A stretch of DNA of 40,190 nt from CAYNQK01 sp964470375 (GCA_964470375.1 CAYYCP010000026.1:1-40190); one strand, 5' to 3'. Numbered from the stretch's first letter, positions 6,922 to 15,030 are shown. A program made the numbers and translations. The notes: generated by a model not told the origin, from the sequence alone.

Positions 6922-8286
6922 ATGCAGTGGGTATCGCCCTCCGGAGACGACATGCATTCCGGGCTCACGCTCGACCAGGCCTTGAAGACCATCCATAGGG
7001 CGGCGGAACGCTCCGGCCCCGGCACGATCATCGCATTGTTGCCCGGGACTTACGCCGGCAAGGTAAGCCTCTCATATGAAGGGCTCAATCCCTGGGAGCG
7101 GCATTTCCGCCTCCAGGGATGCGGAGAGGATCCCGGCCGGGTGATCATAGATTGCTCCCGGGCGGACTTTTCATGGAGCGGCGCCATCGACGTGCTCAGG
7201 ACATCCAGGGTGACCCTGAGCAATCTCAGCATCCGCGATTCCCCGGGCATGGGCGTCTTCGTGGATGCGTGCACCGGCGTCAGGATACGCGGGGTGCATA
7301 CGGAAAATACCGACTATTCAGGGGTCTATGTCGGGCTCTCGAGGGATGTCCTGGTGGAAGGCGTGGAGGTGAGGCGCGGTTGCCTCTTGGATCCGGAGAG
7401 CGGTGAATTGGCGCAGGAGAACATCACTATCAGGGGGGTCGAGGGCTTCGAGGTACGCGGTTGTCGGGTGCACCAAGGGGCCGGGCAGTGGAACGGGGGG
7501 GAGGGGATCTGCGTGAAGGGCAATAGCTCCTTCGGGAGAATACACGACAACGCTGTCTTCGACCTGCCTGGAGATGTCGGGATTTACCTGGGTGCCGGGA
7601 ATAACGAGCCCGGGAAGTCGACGCATCATATCGCGGTGTATTCCAACCGCGTTCAAACCGATACGGGCATAGGCGTCAGCTCGGAGACGGGCGGGGTCAT
7701 AGAGGATGTGGATATTTTCAACAACATCGTCAAGGACGGGAGATACGCCGGCATCACCATCACCGGCTGGAGGGAGGATTCCGGGGGGCCTCCCCTGGGC
7801 ATGCGCAGGAGGATACGGGTCTTCAACAATACCATCCATGTAATGGCTACCTTGCCCGAGGGCCAGACGGGGGCGCTCCAGGTCCAATGCTCGGACCCGG
7901 ATTGTCTGGAAAATATAGTATTGGCGAATAACCTCATCTCGGGGGAGGGCAGCCTCTGTCAGATCCGCGTCCATCCGGACGTCGCTTCTGTCGTGACGAT
8001 CATGAATTGCCTCTATCAGGGCCAGGAGAAGATCGATGTCCCAACCGGGCTCCTCGTGGACTGCTTCGAGGCCGATCCGAGCTTCATCGGCTACGGCCCG
8101 GATCCCTTCGATCTGGGCGCCGGCTCCCCGGCGATAGACGCTGGGGCAGATGTCTGGGTCGACATCGATTTCGACTCGATCCTCGAGGCTCTCCCCTTCG
8201 ATCTCCTTGGATGGCCCAGGCCGATCGATGGCCTTCCGGCGCCCGATGGAGTAATGTGCGACATCGGCGCCTATGAAAGGCAATGA
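6922..8286 (+). CDS. Right-handed parallel beta-helix portion of the broken lipoprotein gene
   Basis: 454 residues from the first ATG in this frame, though coding clearly begins upstream. It opens with WVSPSGDD and ALKTIHRAAE...LLPGTYAG, the usual entry of pectate-lyase-like secreted proteins. Many short turns follow of the type VTLSNLSIRDSPGMGVFV and VRIRGVHTENTDYSGVYV. The end, AGSPAIDAGAD and CDIGAYE, is the standard terminus of such bacterial beta-helix proteins. Catalytic residues for a polysaccharide lyase or hydrolase cannot be assigned. Base and codon usage look less G+C-extreme than in neighbouring genes, which could mean recent acquisition. Confidence 0.8.
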   Translation: MQWVSPSGDDMHSGLTLDQALKTIHRAAERSGPGTIIALLPGTYAGKVSLSYEGLNPWERHFRLQGCGEDPGRVIIDCSRADFSWSGAIDVLRTSRVTLSNLSIRDSPGMGVFVDACTGVRIRGVHTENTDYSGVYVGLSRDVLVEGVEVRRGCLLDPESGELAQENITIRGVEGFEVRGCRVHQGAGQWNGGEGICVKGNSSFGRIHDNAVFDLPGDVGIYLGAGNNEPGKSTHHIAVYSNRVQTDTGIGVSSETGGVIEDVDIFNNIVKDGRYAGITITGWREDSGGPPLGMRRRIRVFNNTIHVMATLPEGQTGALQVQCSDPDCLENIVLANNLISGEGSLCQIRVHPDVASVVTIMNCLYQGQEKIDVPTGLLVDCFEADPSFIGYGPDPFDLGAGSPAIDAGADVWVDIDFDSILEALPFDLLGWPRPIDGLPAPDGVMCDIGAYERQ

Positions 8287-8607
8287 CGCGGGCGCCATCG
8301 AGCAATACATCGACAAGCGCTCGCTGGAATAATGGCCGCATGCCCCTCTCGGCCATCGAACCGCGCTATATGTCATCATCAATTCTCTGGGGCGCAGGAG
8401 CTCCTGGGAAACGGGCACATGGCCGCATCCTCTCGCGATATCGCCTTGGGAGGCATGAAATTAGGCTACGGCTCCCTTCAATTCCGCTCCGCCGGAGCTT
8501 GGTTACGGCGATCCCGGCCTGGCCGGATTTGCGCGCATGCGTCCTGATATGAGATAATGGAATCGAGGGCCCCGGTCTGGGCCTCAAGCTGGCTCGTGGA
8601 GGGTTCC
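8287..8607 (+). other. Non-coding stretch before the dCache chemoreceptor
   Basis: About 320 bases with no convincing gene. A short inverted repeat GCTCC-GCC-GGAGC near 8488-8500 may be a weak terminator but has no T-run. TTGCGC (8529-8534) and GATAAT (8553-8558), 18 bases apart, are a plausible promoter for the next gene. Codons right after the beta-helix stop, in the +1 frame, spell GAIEQYIDKRSLE before a TAA, possibly a relic. Confidence 0.4.
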
Positions 8608-10806
8608 ATGCGGCTTAACGGAAAGCTCCTGGTATTCAACGCCGGCATCCCCCTGGCCCTGGTCATCGCGATGATGACCGCTGCCATGCTCTATGACGCC
8701 CAGGATCTCCTGCGCATGCGCTCCCGGGACTGCCAGCAGGCCGCCGAGCGCTTCGCCGCCATCCTGGAGAGCCAGATCGCGGAGAAGTCCCAGTATCTCC
8801 AGGACCAGGCCCGCCTGCCCGTTACGCGGGCCCTCTATGGCGAGGCTATCCAATCCTTCGACCAGGCCGATTGGGAGAAGTCGCCCCTATACCGCTCCTG
8901 GAAGGAAGCCTTCGCCGCGGGCCAGGCCTACGAGACCGATGTCATCAGGACCTACGTGGGCTACAAGGGCATCCTGCCCGCCATTGGACGGCCCTGGCCC
9001 GAGATGGAGCCAGGCTACCACGCCAACAGCTTGCCCTGGTACTTCAGCGTACTGGAGATCAACGATCTCTACATCTCCTCGCCCTATCCCATCAAGCGCG
9101 ACGGCCAGGACGCTATCGGTGTCACCCTGAGCTATCCGATCCATCGCCTGGGCGCGGATCCGGGGGAGGCCGGGGACATAATCGGCGTAGTGGCCGCCGA
9201 CCTGGATATGAGCGGAATAGAGCGATTGGCCGCGGATGCCGAGGCCGCCGGGCTGTACCGCATCGGCGTCTACGACTGGAGCGGCGGCATGCTCTATGAC
9301 GGGACCTACCGCGAACTGGTCGAATCCGGCCTGATGGAGGACGTCCAGGCATCCAGCTTCGCGGACTTCTACCGGGCCGCCGACCCCACCCTGGACGACG
9401 AGGCCCTGGACGCCATCTTCTACGGGATGACCGGGCCCTCGGGCAGCCTCATCTACGGCTGGCGCGGGCGCCAGACCCTGAGCGGCTACGCCAAGGCCGC
9501 CTCCGGGGCGTGGATCGTCACCCTCACCGCCCCGGTCTCGGACGTCATCGGCCCGGACTCGGTCCGCAACCTCGTGAAGTACTTGGTGATCGTGGGCATG
9601 CTCTGCCTGGCCCTGCTGACCGGGACCCTCATCATGCGCCAGACCGTCATCAAGAACGTAAAGTCGGCCGCGGCCGCGTTGGCCGACATAGCTAAGGCCG
9701 ACGCCGACATGACCCGACGGCTCAAGGTATCCTCCAGGGACGAGGTCGGCGACGTGGGCCGTAATTTCAACGCCTTCGTCGAGCGCCTGCGGGAGCTTGC
9801 GGCCGGGGTCAAGGCGGCCATAGGCGAGGTGGACGGCATAGGCGAGCGGGTCTCCTCTGCCGCGGCCGCGGCCCAGGCGTCGGTCTCCCAGGCGGCCTCG
9901 GCCCAGGAGGCCATGGGCGGCCAGACGGGGGCCCTGCGCGAAGGCCTTGCCCGCGTCGTCGCCTCCATCGGCGAAATCGATGCCAGCGTATCCTCAATTG
10001 ATGACCAGATCGCCGGCCAGGCCGGCATGGTGGACGAGTCGACTGCGGCCATCAACCAGATGATGGCCTCCCTCGGGAACGTGAACAACATCGCCTCGGC
10101 CAAACTGCGCGGCAGTGAGCGCCTCAAGGCTATGGCCGCGGAAGGCCGGGGGAGCATGGACGGGGCCCGCGGGATTTTCAGCGAGGTGGTTGAGCGGGTA
10201 GGGGCGATCCAGGAGATGGCCGAGGCCATCGATGCCATCGCCTCGCAGACAAATCTTTTGTCCATGAACGCGGCCATAGAGGCGGCCCACGCCGGGGACG
10301 CCGGGCGGGGTTTCGCCGTTGTGGCCGAGGAGATACGCCGGCTCTCTGAGACGGCTGCCGAATCCTCCAGGACCATAAGCGAGCTGGTGGGCACGGTGTC
10401 GCAGGCGGTCGCGGGTGCCAACCTGAGCGTGCAGGATAGCGCCAAGGTATTCGACGCCGTCCAGGAGGAGATCGTCGATACCGTGGATGCCTTCACCGAG
10501 ATCGGGCGGGCCATCGCCGAGCTTTCGGCGGGCGGCCGCCAGGTCATGGAAGCCTCCGAGCGCATCAAGGCCGTGACCGCCGGCATCCGCGAGGGCTCCG
10601 CTGAGATAGCCGGCGGCACAAGCCGGATCCTGGAATCCTCTGAGGAGATCCGCGACGCCGCGGCCAAGGTCGACGAGGGCATGGGGGAGATCAACGCCAG
10701 CAACCGGCGCGTCCTCGAGGCCATGCGCGAGATGGTCGGCCAGGCCGCCACCCTGGACGCCGTGGTGGAGAGCCTCAAGGAGAAATTCGGCGCCTTCAAG
10801 ACCTGA
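8608..10806 (+). CDS. Methyl-accepting chemotaxis protein with dCache sensor
   Basis: A 732-residue classic chemoreceptor. I chose ATG 8608 because GGAGGG lies just upstream at 8598-8603 and because it begins a clean membrane helix (LLVFNAGIPLALVIAMM); an ATG at 8557 would add 17 residues. A large periplasmic dCache domain (about residues 40-330) includes YVGYKGILPAIGRPWP and VVAADLDMSGIERL. A second helix (LVKYLVIVGMLCLALLTGTLIM) is followed by HAMP and then the signalling coiled coil with SQTNLLSMNAAIEAAHAGDAGRG at the tip. Such dCache receptors usually bind amino acids or other small ligands outside the inner membrane. No adjacent cheA/cheW genes. Confidence 0.95.
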   Translation: MRLNGKLLVFNAGIPLALVIAMMTAAMLYDAQDLLRMRSRDCQQAAERFAAILESQIAEKSQYLQDQARLPVTRALYGEAIQSFDQADWEKSPLYRSWKEAFAAGQAYETDVIRTYVGYKGILPAIGRPWPEMEPGYHANSLPWYFSVLEINDLYISSPYPIKRDGQDAIGVTLSYPIHRLGADPGEAGDIIGVVAADLDMSGIERLAADAEAAGLYRIGVYDWSGGMLYDGTYRELVESGLMEDVQASSFADFYRAADPTLDDEALDAIFYGMTGPSGSLIYGWRGRQTLSGYAKAASGAWIVTLTAPVSDVIGPDSVRNLVKYLVIVGMLCLALLTGTLIMRQTVIKNVKSAAAALADIAKADADMTRRLKVSSRDEVGDVGRNFNAFVERLRELAAGVKAAIGEVDGIGERVSSAAAAAQASVSQAASAQEAMGGQTGALREGLARVVASIGEIDASVSSIDDQIAGQAGMVDESTAAINQMMASLGNVNNIASAKLRGSERLKAMAAEGRGSMDGARGIFSEVVERVGAIQEMAEAIDAIASQTNLLSMNAAIEAAHAGDAGRGFAVVAEEIRRLSETAAESSRTISELVGTVSQAVAGANLSVQDSAKVFDAVQEEIVDTVDAFTEIGRAIAELSAGGRQVMEASERIKAVTAGIREGSAEIAGGTSRILESSEEIRDAAAKVDEGMGEINASNRRVLEAMREMVGQAATLDAVVESLKEKFGAFKT

Positions 10807-10820
10807 GCGGCGGCGGAAAC

Positions 10821-10906
10821 GGCGACCTGGCCCCCGAGGGCATGGCCGGGGAGCACGACCAGGCGACGGCCCGCAACTGGGCCGAGATGCGAGCCCTGGG
10901 GGTGAG
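10821..10906 (+). repeat. Relic copy of the 3' part of the following MBL gene
   Basis: These 86 bases match 11375-11460 of the next gene with about eight mismatches and no gap. The translated relic reads GDLAPEGMAGEHDQATARNWA, against GDLAPERMAGENDQATARNWA in the gene. Neither a start nor the upstream two-thirds of a second copy is present, so this is the remnant of a tandem duplicate or of a local duplication event. Confidence 0.85.
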
Positions 10907-10918
10907 GTGGGATAGGCG

Positions 10919-11503
10919 ATGGATCTTTTCAGCATCACTTACCGGAGCGTCACGGTGTACTTCATCGGCTTGGCCGGCGGAGGCTACCTGGGCTTCGACG
11001 CCGGCTGGCCCGGTTCCTTCAGGGAGTACAGGGACGCGCTCAAGGCCGCCGGCCATAGGCCGGACGGGCTCCGCATCCTCTTGGTGAGCCATTACCACAT
11101 CGACCACGCCGGCTTGGCTGGGGAGCTCCAGTCCCGCGGGGCGCGCTTGGCCGCCTTCCCCGCGCAGCTCCCCGACATCGATCCCATGGAAGAGCTGATC
11201 GCGCGGAAGGGCTACCCCTACGTGAAGGTCGATCGTGAACGCATCGAGCGGCTCGATCCCGGGGAATCCCGCGGCTGGCTGGCCTCCTTGGGCATTTCCG
11301 GGCAAGCCCTCCAGGCCGACGGGCACGGGCCCGGCCACTACTGCCTGGCCCTGGAAGGAGGCGTCGCCCTCACCGGCGACCTGGCCCCCGAGCGCATGGC
11401 CGGCGAGAACGACCAGGCGACGGCCCGCAATTGGGCTGCGTTGCGGGCCCTGGGGGTGCGGCGCGCCCTGCCCGCCCATGGCGGTCCCCAGGAGCTCGAT
11501 TAA
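10919..11503 (+). CDS. Metallo-beta-lactamase-fold hydrolase
   Basis: A compact 194-residue MBL-fold protein. The metal motif HxHxDH is SHYHIDHAG (His58, His60, Asp62, His63). Further ligands are likely His in HGPGH, Asp in LTGDLAP and His in LPAHGG, all in the expected order. The fold hydrolyses thioesters, phosphodiesters or lactams; the length and the lack of additional domains resemble small glyoxalase-II-like enzymes, but the substrate is not readable. Start at 10919 directly opens the first beta strand (MDLFSITYRSVTVYFIG). Purine-rich GAGGTGGGA lies about 10 bases upstream. A relic of a second copy lies between this gene and the chemoreceptor. Confidence 0.88.
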   Translation: MDLFSITYRSVTVYFIGLAGGGYLGFDAGWPGSFREYRDALKAAGHRPDGLRILLVSHYHIDHAGLAGELQSRGARLAAFPAQLPDIDPMEELIARKGYPYVKVDRERIERLDPGESRGWLASLGISGQALQADGHGPGHYCLALEGGVALTGDLAPERMAGENDQATARNWAALRALGVRRALPAHGGPQELD

Positions 11504-11577
11504 TAAGCCCTCGGGGCTTCGCAATACCCGACCATGAATCCTATCGGCCCTTCAACGGAAATCCAAGCCAGGACCGC

Positions 11578-11620
11578 TTGACAGGGGGGCCGAAGGCCAG
11601 TATAATTAGAACTCTAATTA
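11578..11620 (+). promoter_or_regulatory. Consensus promoter with palindromic MarR operator
   Basis: TTGACA (11578-11583) and TATAAT (11601-11606), both perfect and 17 bases apart. An inverted repeat with perfect 8-base arms, TAATTAGA-AC-TCTAATTA (11603-11620), overlaps the -10 box and reaches the A of the marR start codon. A bound repressor here would block RNA polymerase, as expected of MarR autoregulation. Confidence 0.8.
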
Positions 11621-12048
11621 TGGAACCGAGTGGCAAGCTCCAACCGATGTCCCGCCTCGGCATCGTTTTCCTCATGTGGAAGCGGCGGCTGCAGAAACGC
11701 TTGGTGGGGCGGGGGGTCAGCCTGAAGCAGCTCTACCTCCTGCGCAGGCTGGCCCGGCGCGGGAGCATGATGCCCTCAGAGGTGGCCGACAAGCTCTTCT
11801 GCGACCGTCCGACGGCCAGCGTCATCATCCGCAATATGGAGCGCAAGGGCTGGATCGTGAAGGAGCGCGACCCGAAGAACGCCCGCCAGGTCCTGATCAG
11901 CCTCAGCCCCGCGGGTCGGGCCAAGGCCGAGGAGCTGGGCGGCGCCCTATCCGGGGCGGGCGATCCCCTGGCCTGTCTCTCGCCCGAAGAGCGGCAGGCA
12001 TTCGAGGCGGCCCTGCTTAAGGTGCAGGTGTATATCTCTTCTTTGTAA
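11620..12048 (+). CDS. MarR-family transcriptional regulator
   Basis: A 142-residue winged-helix repressor. The helix-turn-helix region is SLKQLYLLRRLARRGSMMPSEVADKL with recognition helix in TASVIIRNMERKGWI, and the wing is ERDPKNARQVLISLSPAGRAKA. The start at 11620 overlaps the palindrome that is very likely its own operator; a second in-frame ATG at 11647 is an alternative. Neither has a clear ribosome site, and the leader from the predicted transcription start is only about seven bases. The nitroreductase-like gene follows after ten bases, so the regulator probably controls itself and that enzyme, possibly in response to an electrophilic or aromatic compound. Confidence 0.9.
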   Translation: MEPSGKLQPMSRLGIVFLMWKRRLQKRLVGRGVSLKQLYLLRRLARRGSMMPSEVADKLFCDRPTASVIIRNMERKGWIVKERDPKNARQVLISLSPAGRAKAEELGGALSGAGDPLACLSPEERQAFEAALLKVQVYISSL

Positions 12049-12058
12049 GGAGGCCCTC

Positions 12059-12853
12059 ATGAACCCGACCCTCGAAACGATCGAATCGCTGCGGTCCACC
12101 CACGGCGACTTCACCGATCGCGAGATCAGCGAGCAGGATCTCGAAAGCGTCCTGGCGGCCTCGGTCAGGGCCGCCAACGCCTCCGCACGCCAGGCCTACA
12201 CGATCGTAGTGGTCCGTGATCGGAACCTCCAGCGCGAGCTGACCGGCTACGCGGGATCCGCCACCCTAGTCTACTGCGTGGATTGCAGCCGCCTGGAGCG
12301 GGCCGCGGCTCGCCTGGGCTTCGATCCCGGCGCCTTCGAGAACGGCTACGGGAGATTCACGGAATTCCTCACCTCGGCCGTGGACGCGTCCCTGGCCGCC
12401 CAGACGGCCTGCATCGCGGCCCGCTCGCTGGGTATCGATTCCCTCTTCACCAACGGTATCCACAGGGGCGACCCTGGGCGGGTCTACCGCCTCCTGGACT
12501 TGCCGGGGCGTTATTGCTTCGCCCTTATCGCCCTGGTCCTCGGCTATGCGGACAAGACGCCCGCGGCGGCCCATAGCCGCATCGGGGACGCCCCGGTAGT
12601 GCAGCGGGAGCGTTACCGGCCCATGGACGAGGAGGACTGCGACCGCTTCATCGCCCGCTATGACGAGGCGGGTATGGGCCTGCAGGGGACGCGGTACTGG
12701 TCGGGCAAGGGCTACGGGCATTACCTCGAGTGGTTCTTCAAGGAATGGTGCGGGTTCGGCGGATACGACCCCTCGCGGACCCCCGGGCCGGACGCCTTGG
12801 CGGAGCTGCTCGCGCGGCGCGGATTCCTGGAATCGGCGCGGGGGCAGGCCTGA
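12059..12853 (+). CDS. Nitroreductase-family flavoprotein
   Basis: A 264-residue protein of the FMN-dependent nitroreductase superfamily, closest in layout to NfsA-like members. Visible features are SVRAANASARQAYTIVVVRD near the N-terminus, a central SAVDASLAAQTACIAARSLGIDSLFTNGI helix, and LIALVLGYAD, the typical strand after the core. It would reduce nitro or quinone compounds with NAD(P)H. AAGGAGG overlaps the marR stop and sits six bases before this ATG, giving tight coupling. With a MarR repressor in front, the pair looks like a substrate-inducible detoxification operon. The last 60 residues, with the GTRYWSGKGYG segment, are longer than in minimal members. Confidence 0.82.
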   Translation: MNPTLETIESLRSTHGDFTDREISEQDLESVLAASVRAANASARQAYTIVVVRDRNLQRELTGYAGSATLVYCVDCSRLERAAARLGFDPGAFENGYGRFTEFLTSAVDASLAAQTACIAARSLGIDSLFTNGIHRGDPGRVYRLLDLPGRYCFALIALVLGYADKTPAAAHSRIGDAPVVQRERYRPMDEEDCDRFIARYDEAGMGLQGTRYWSGKGYGHYLEWFFKEWCGFGGYDPSRTPGPDALAELLARRGFLESARGQA

Positions 12854-12875
12854 TCCTGAGGCCAGGAAGTCCGCC

Positions 12876-13310
12876 TCAGCCTCCCCTCAGGTCGGAATCC
12901 TTGAAGTACGTCTCCTCATCCTTGATGAGACCAACTCCGATGCGCCTTCCGTCGACGTCCTCGAAGACGAACTCGTAGCTCCCGTATTCCGTCATCCGCG
13001 GCGGCGAGAGGATCGTCACACCATTGTTTCGGTACTCCTCATGCACCGCATCGATGGCCTCGATCGTATCCGTATCGATGTAGGCGTCGAAGCCATTGCC
13101 GTAGCGGGCTTCGTTGGATTCGACTTCGCCCTTGCGCTTCTGGACGATGACGAGCTCGATGTCGTCGCGGTAGATGGTGGCGAAGGTGTCGGCCTTGTCG
13201 TAATGCTTGGCGAACTTGAAGCCCAGCTTGGTAACGTAGAAATCGACCGTGCGCTTGACGTCGGAGGAGGGGAAGACCGGGCAAACATTGGTGAAGCGGT
13301 AGGGGGGCAT
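12876..13310 (-). CDS. VOC-superfamily (glyoxalase/bleomycin-resistance-like) protein
   Basis: 144 residues from ATG 13310. A longer open frame extends to 13565 but its upstream residues do not look like protein, and MPPYRFTNVCPVFPSSDVKRTVDFYVTKLGF is the typical first strand and helix of VOC proteins. The later FVFEDVDGRRIGVG, with GSYEFVFED, matches the second module. These proteins bind or isomerise small molecules, such as glutathione adducts, or sequester antibiotics; metal ligands are not all conserved here, so a binding role is possible. No clear ribosome site. It diverges from the toxin-antitoxin module at 13434. Confidence 0.8.
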   Translation of the reverse strand: MPPYRFTNVCPVFPSSDVKRTVDFYVTKLGFKFAKHYDKADTFATIYRDDIELVIVQKRKGEVESNEARYGNGFDAYIDTDTIEAIDAVHEEYRNNGVTILSPPRMTEYGSYEFVFEDVDGRRIGVGLIKDEETYFKDSDLRGG

Positions 13311-13385
13311 GATGGATGTTAACAGGGCAGATGGCGGGGGAGCTAGGGGCCCTGAGAGGGCGGAAGGAATGAGGCATTCCATGTC

Positions 13386-13414
13386 TTGTCCCGGCACGGG
13401 AAAAGCGTTACACT
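13386..13414 (+). promoter_or_regulatory. Promoter of the first toxin-antitoxin module
   Basis: TTGTCC (13386-13391) and TACACT (13409-13414) are 17 bases apart, with the antitoxin ATG at 13434. A GGAGA ribosome site lies about seven bases before the ATG. Confidence 0.45.
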
Positions 13415-13433
13415 GAAAAAGTGGAGATCGAGT

Positions 13434-13661
13434 ATGCGCAATGTGACGATTACGATCAGTGATGAACTCGCGCGCTGGGCCCGCGTATGGGCCGCAGAGC
13501 ACGACACAAGCCTCTCCGCCATGATCAGCCAGATTCTCCAGGAGAAAATGGATAAAGAGCGCCATTACCAGACGGCCATGGACGGATTCCTGACGAAGGA
13601 AGCCCGGCCCCTATCCGGCGGAAAAGCCTATCCTTCCCGAGACAAGCTGTATGACAGGTAG
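13434..13661 (+). CDS. Antitoxin, ribbon-helix-helix type (VapB-like)
   Basis: 75 residues. The N-terminus MRNVTITISDELARWARVWAAEHDTSLSAMISQIL has the strand followed by two helices of a ribbon-helix-helix DNA-binding domain. The charged tail (residues about 40-75) would wrap the toxin. Start at 13434 fits the GGAGA site. The toxin gene begins 11 bases before this stop, the usual overlap in type II modules. The protein would bind and neutralise the PIN toxin and repress its own promoter. Confidence 0.8.
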   Translation: MRNVTITISDELARWARVWAAEHDTSLSAMISQILQEKMDKERHYQTAMDGFLTKEARPLSGGKAYPSRDKLYDR

Positions 13662-14070
13662 TACCTTCGTCGACACGAACATCCTCGTCTATGCCCGAGA
13701 CGCGGCCTTCCCGAAAAAGCAAGGCGCCGCTATCGGGCTTCTGGAGGAGATCTGGAAGAACCGGAGAGGCCGAATCAGCGTTCAGGTCTGCAACGAGTAC
13801 TTCGTGACCGTCACGCGGAAACTGAAGCCTGGGATGGATGAAGCCTCGGCATGGGAGGATATCGCGGCCCTCTCCGCCTGGGATCCCCTGCCCCTGGACT
13901 ACGGCACCCTCGTGAAGGCGCGCGAGGGGCAGACGCTGTACGGCCTTTCTTGGTGGGACGCCCTCATCGTCGCGTCCGCGTATCAGGGAGAGTGCGAGCG
14001 GATAGCGAGCGAGGACTTGGCCGATGGACAGCGGTACTTCGGGATACGGGTGGTGAATCCGCTCGTTTAA
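13651..14070 (+). CDS. VapC-type toxin, PIN-domain ribonuclease
   Basis: 139 residues forming a single PIN domain. The four acidic residues that hold Mg2+ or Mn2+ are in place: Asp8 in TFVDTNILVYARD, Glu49 in CNEYFV, Asp103 in SWWDALIVASA, and Glu121/Asp122 in SEDL. VapC toxins cut tRNA or rRNA and stop growth when the antitoxin is degraded. The overlap with the antitoxin gene supports a working pair. Its TAA ends at 14070, and the minus-strand gene's stop starts at 14071, so the two converging genes abut without spacing. Confidence 0.88.
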   Translation: MTGSTFVDTNILVYARDAAFPKKQGAAIGLLEEIWKNRRGRISVQVCNEYFVTVTRKLKPGMDEASAWEDIAALSAWDPLPLDYGTLVKAREGQTLYGLSWWDALIVASAYQGECERIASEDLADGQRYFGIRVVNPLV

Positions 14071-14997
14071 CTAACGATTCCCCTTTCCATATTTCCTCAG
14101 GATCCTCAGAGCTAGATAGGTCATCATCCGGCTGGGCTTCCCGGCCTCCTCCATCTCGAAGTACTCCTCGCCCGGGAACTTCGATTGAAGTTTCCAGACG
14201 CCTTCCTTGGTCCGCTTGCTCAGGATGTGCTCTATCGCCGGATCCATGCGCCTGTCGTAGGGAACATCCAGTCCGGCCAGGCAGTCCAGGGCCCGGACGA
14301 TAGTGTACTTCCAGCGGAAGGGATAGGTCAGGCGAAGGAATTTTTCATCGATGGTCTGGCCCGTCTTGGTGGCCTTGAACAATTCGTGGGCCAGAATGAA
14401 CTCCACGCAGGCGCGGATAGATACCTTCATCTCGCGGGCCCTATATCGGTAGCCCTCCTTGAGATAGGAGTCGAAGCCCTCGAGCGTGGAGAGGGTGGTG
14501 TGGAGTGAGCTGTGTCCGGTGACCGAGGTCTCCCACGCGCAGTTGAAGCCCCCATCCGGCATCCTGTGGTCCAGGACATAGTCGACGATCGGGACCAAGC
14601 ATTCCTGGTTCGCGCCGAAGTAGGCGGCGTAATTCAGGAACATCCCGGCCACGCAGGCGTCGTCGCCGAGGGCCGTCCTTTTCTTCTTGATCCCTTTCAC
14701 GAATCCGCGTTCCTCGCGGCTGATCCTCTCGATCTCCCGCCTCAGGCTCGGATCGCTTTTCCTGTAACTGAGATTGCGCAGCTCGAGGAGGGTGTAGTGG
14801 CTGGATGTCCATTTAGGCTGGTAGAAGCCTCGGGCCCAGCTCCCGTCGGGATTCCTGGCGGTCATGTAGGCGGCGCACCATCCGCGCTTGCCTATCTCGG
14901 TAGCGTATTTCGCGCCCTTCTGGTCCATGAGCCCGACGCTCGCCAGGTAGGCTACCGAGGGGTCGCCGTTTAGGAGCCAGGCGAGGATCATATCCAT
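14071..14997 (-). CDS. Alpha/alpha-toroid protein related to prenyltransferase/squalene cyclase repeats
   Basis: 308 residues with repeats characteristic of the terpene cyclase/prenyltransferase toroid: DGSWARGFYQPKWTSSHYTLLELRNL (about residues 50-76), MPDGGFNCAW...HSSLHTTLSTLEGF (about 145-180) and KEGVWKLQSKF near the end. No DxDD or DxDTT cyclase motif is seen, so it is unlikely to be a squalene cyclase. Soluble single-toroid proteins of this kind are common but poorly characterised. An extended -10 (TGGTACAAT) lies about 35-45 bases upstream on the minus strand. It follows the antiporter gene in the same direction by 45 bases. Confidence 0.7.
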   Translation of the reverse strand: MDMILAWLLNGDPSVAYLASVGLMDQKGAKYATEIGKRGWCAAYMTARNPDGSWARGFYQPKWTSSHYTLLELRNLSYRKSDPSLRREIERISREERGFVKGIKKKRTALGDDACVAGMFLNYAAYFGANQECLVPIVDYVLDHRMPDGGFNCAWETSVTGHSSLHTTLSTLEGFDSYLKEGYRYRAREMKVSIRACVEFILAHELFKATKTGQTIDEKFLRLTYPFRWKYTIVRALDCLAGLDVPYDRRMDPAIEHILSKRTKEGVWKLQSKFPGEEYFEMEEAGKPSRMMTYLALRILRKYGKGNR

Positions 14998-15030
14998 AGC
15001 GCTTACGCTAGTCCGAGCCTTGCGGGGCTG

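Larger units (their letters stand above)
6102..8286 (+). pseudogene. Lipoprotein with LamG-like and right-handed beta-helix regions, two frameshifts
   Basis: Three open frames join into one protein of about 727 residues. Frame A starts at ATG 6102 (AAAGAGGG upstream) and encodes a lipoprotein signal with lipobox LTSC (Cys24). It fails near the G-run 6236-6239; adding one G gives EWCLGEPEPGEP and passes into frame B (6125-6826). Frame B ends at a TGA at 6824-6826; adding one G near 6818-6822 gives HDRPGLKAGDFLIG and passes into frame C, which continues to 8286. Both lesions are missing single bases and both lie within 1 kb of the scaffold gap, so sequencing error is as likely as real decay. 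The protein would be a surface or periplasmic lipoprotein, perhaps binding or cleaving polysaccharide. Confidence 0.7.

Noticed and set aside
8279..8330. Codons GAIEQYIDKRSLE after the beta-helix stop as a further part of that protein
   Set aside because: The beta-helix part already ends with the usual DIGAYE terminus; the tail is in another frame and too short to judge.
12876..13565. The VOC gene starting at 13563-13565
   Set aside because: The 85 extra residues have no VOC similarity and would run antisense through the first toxin-antitoxin promoter and part of the antitoxin gene; ATG 13310 gives the normal length.
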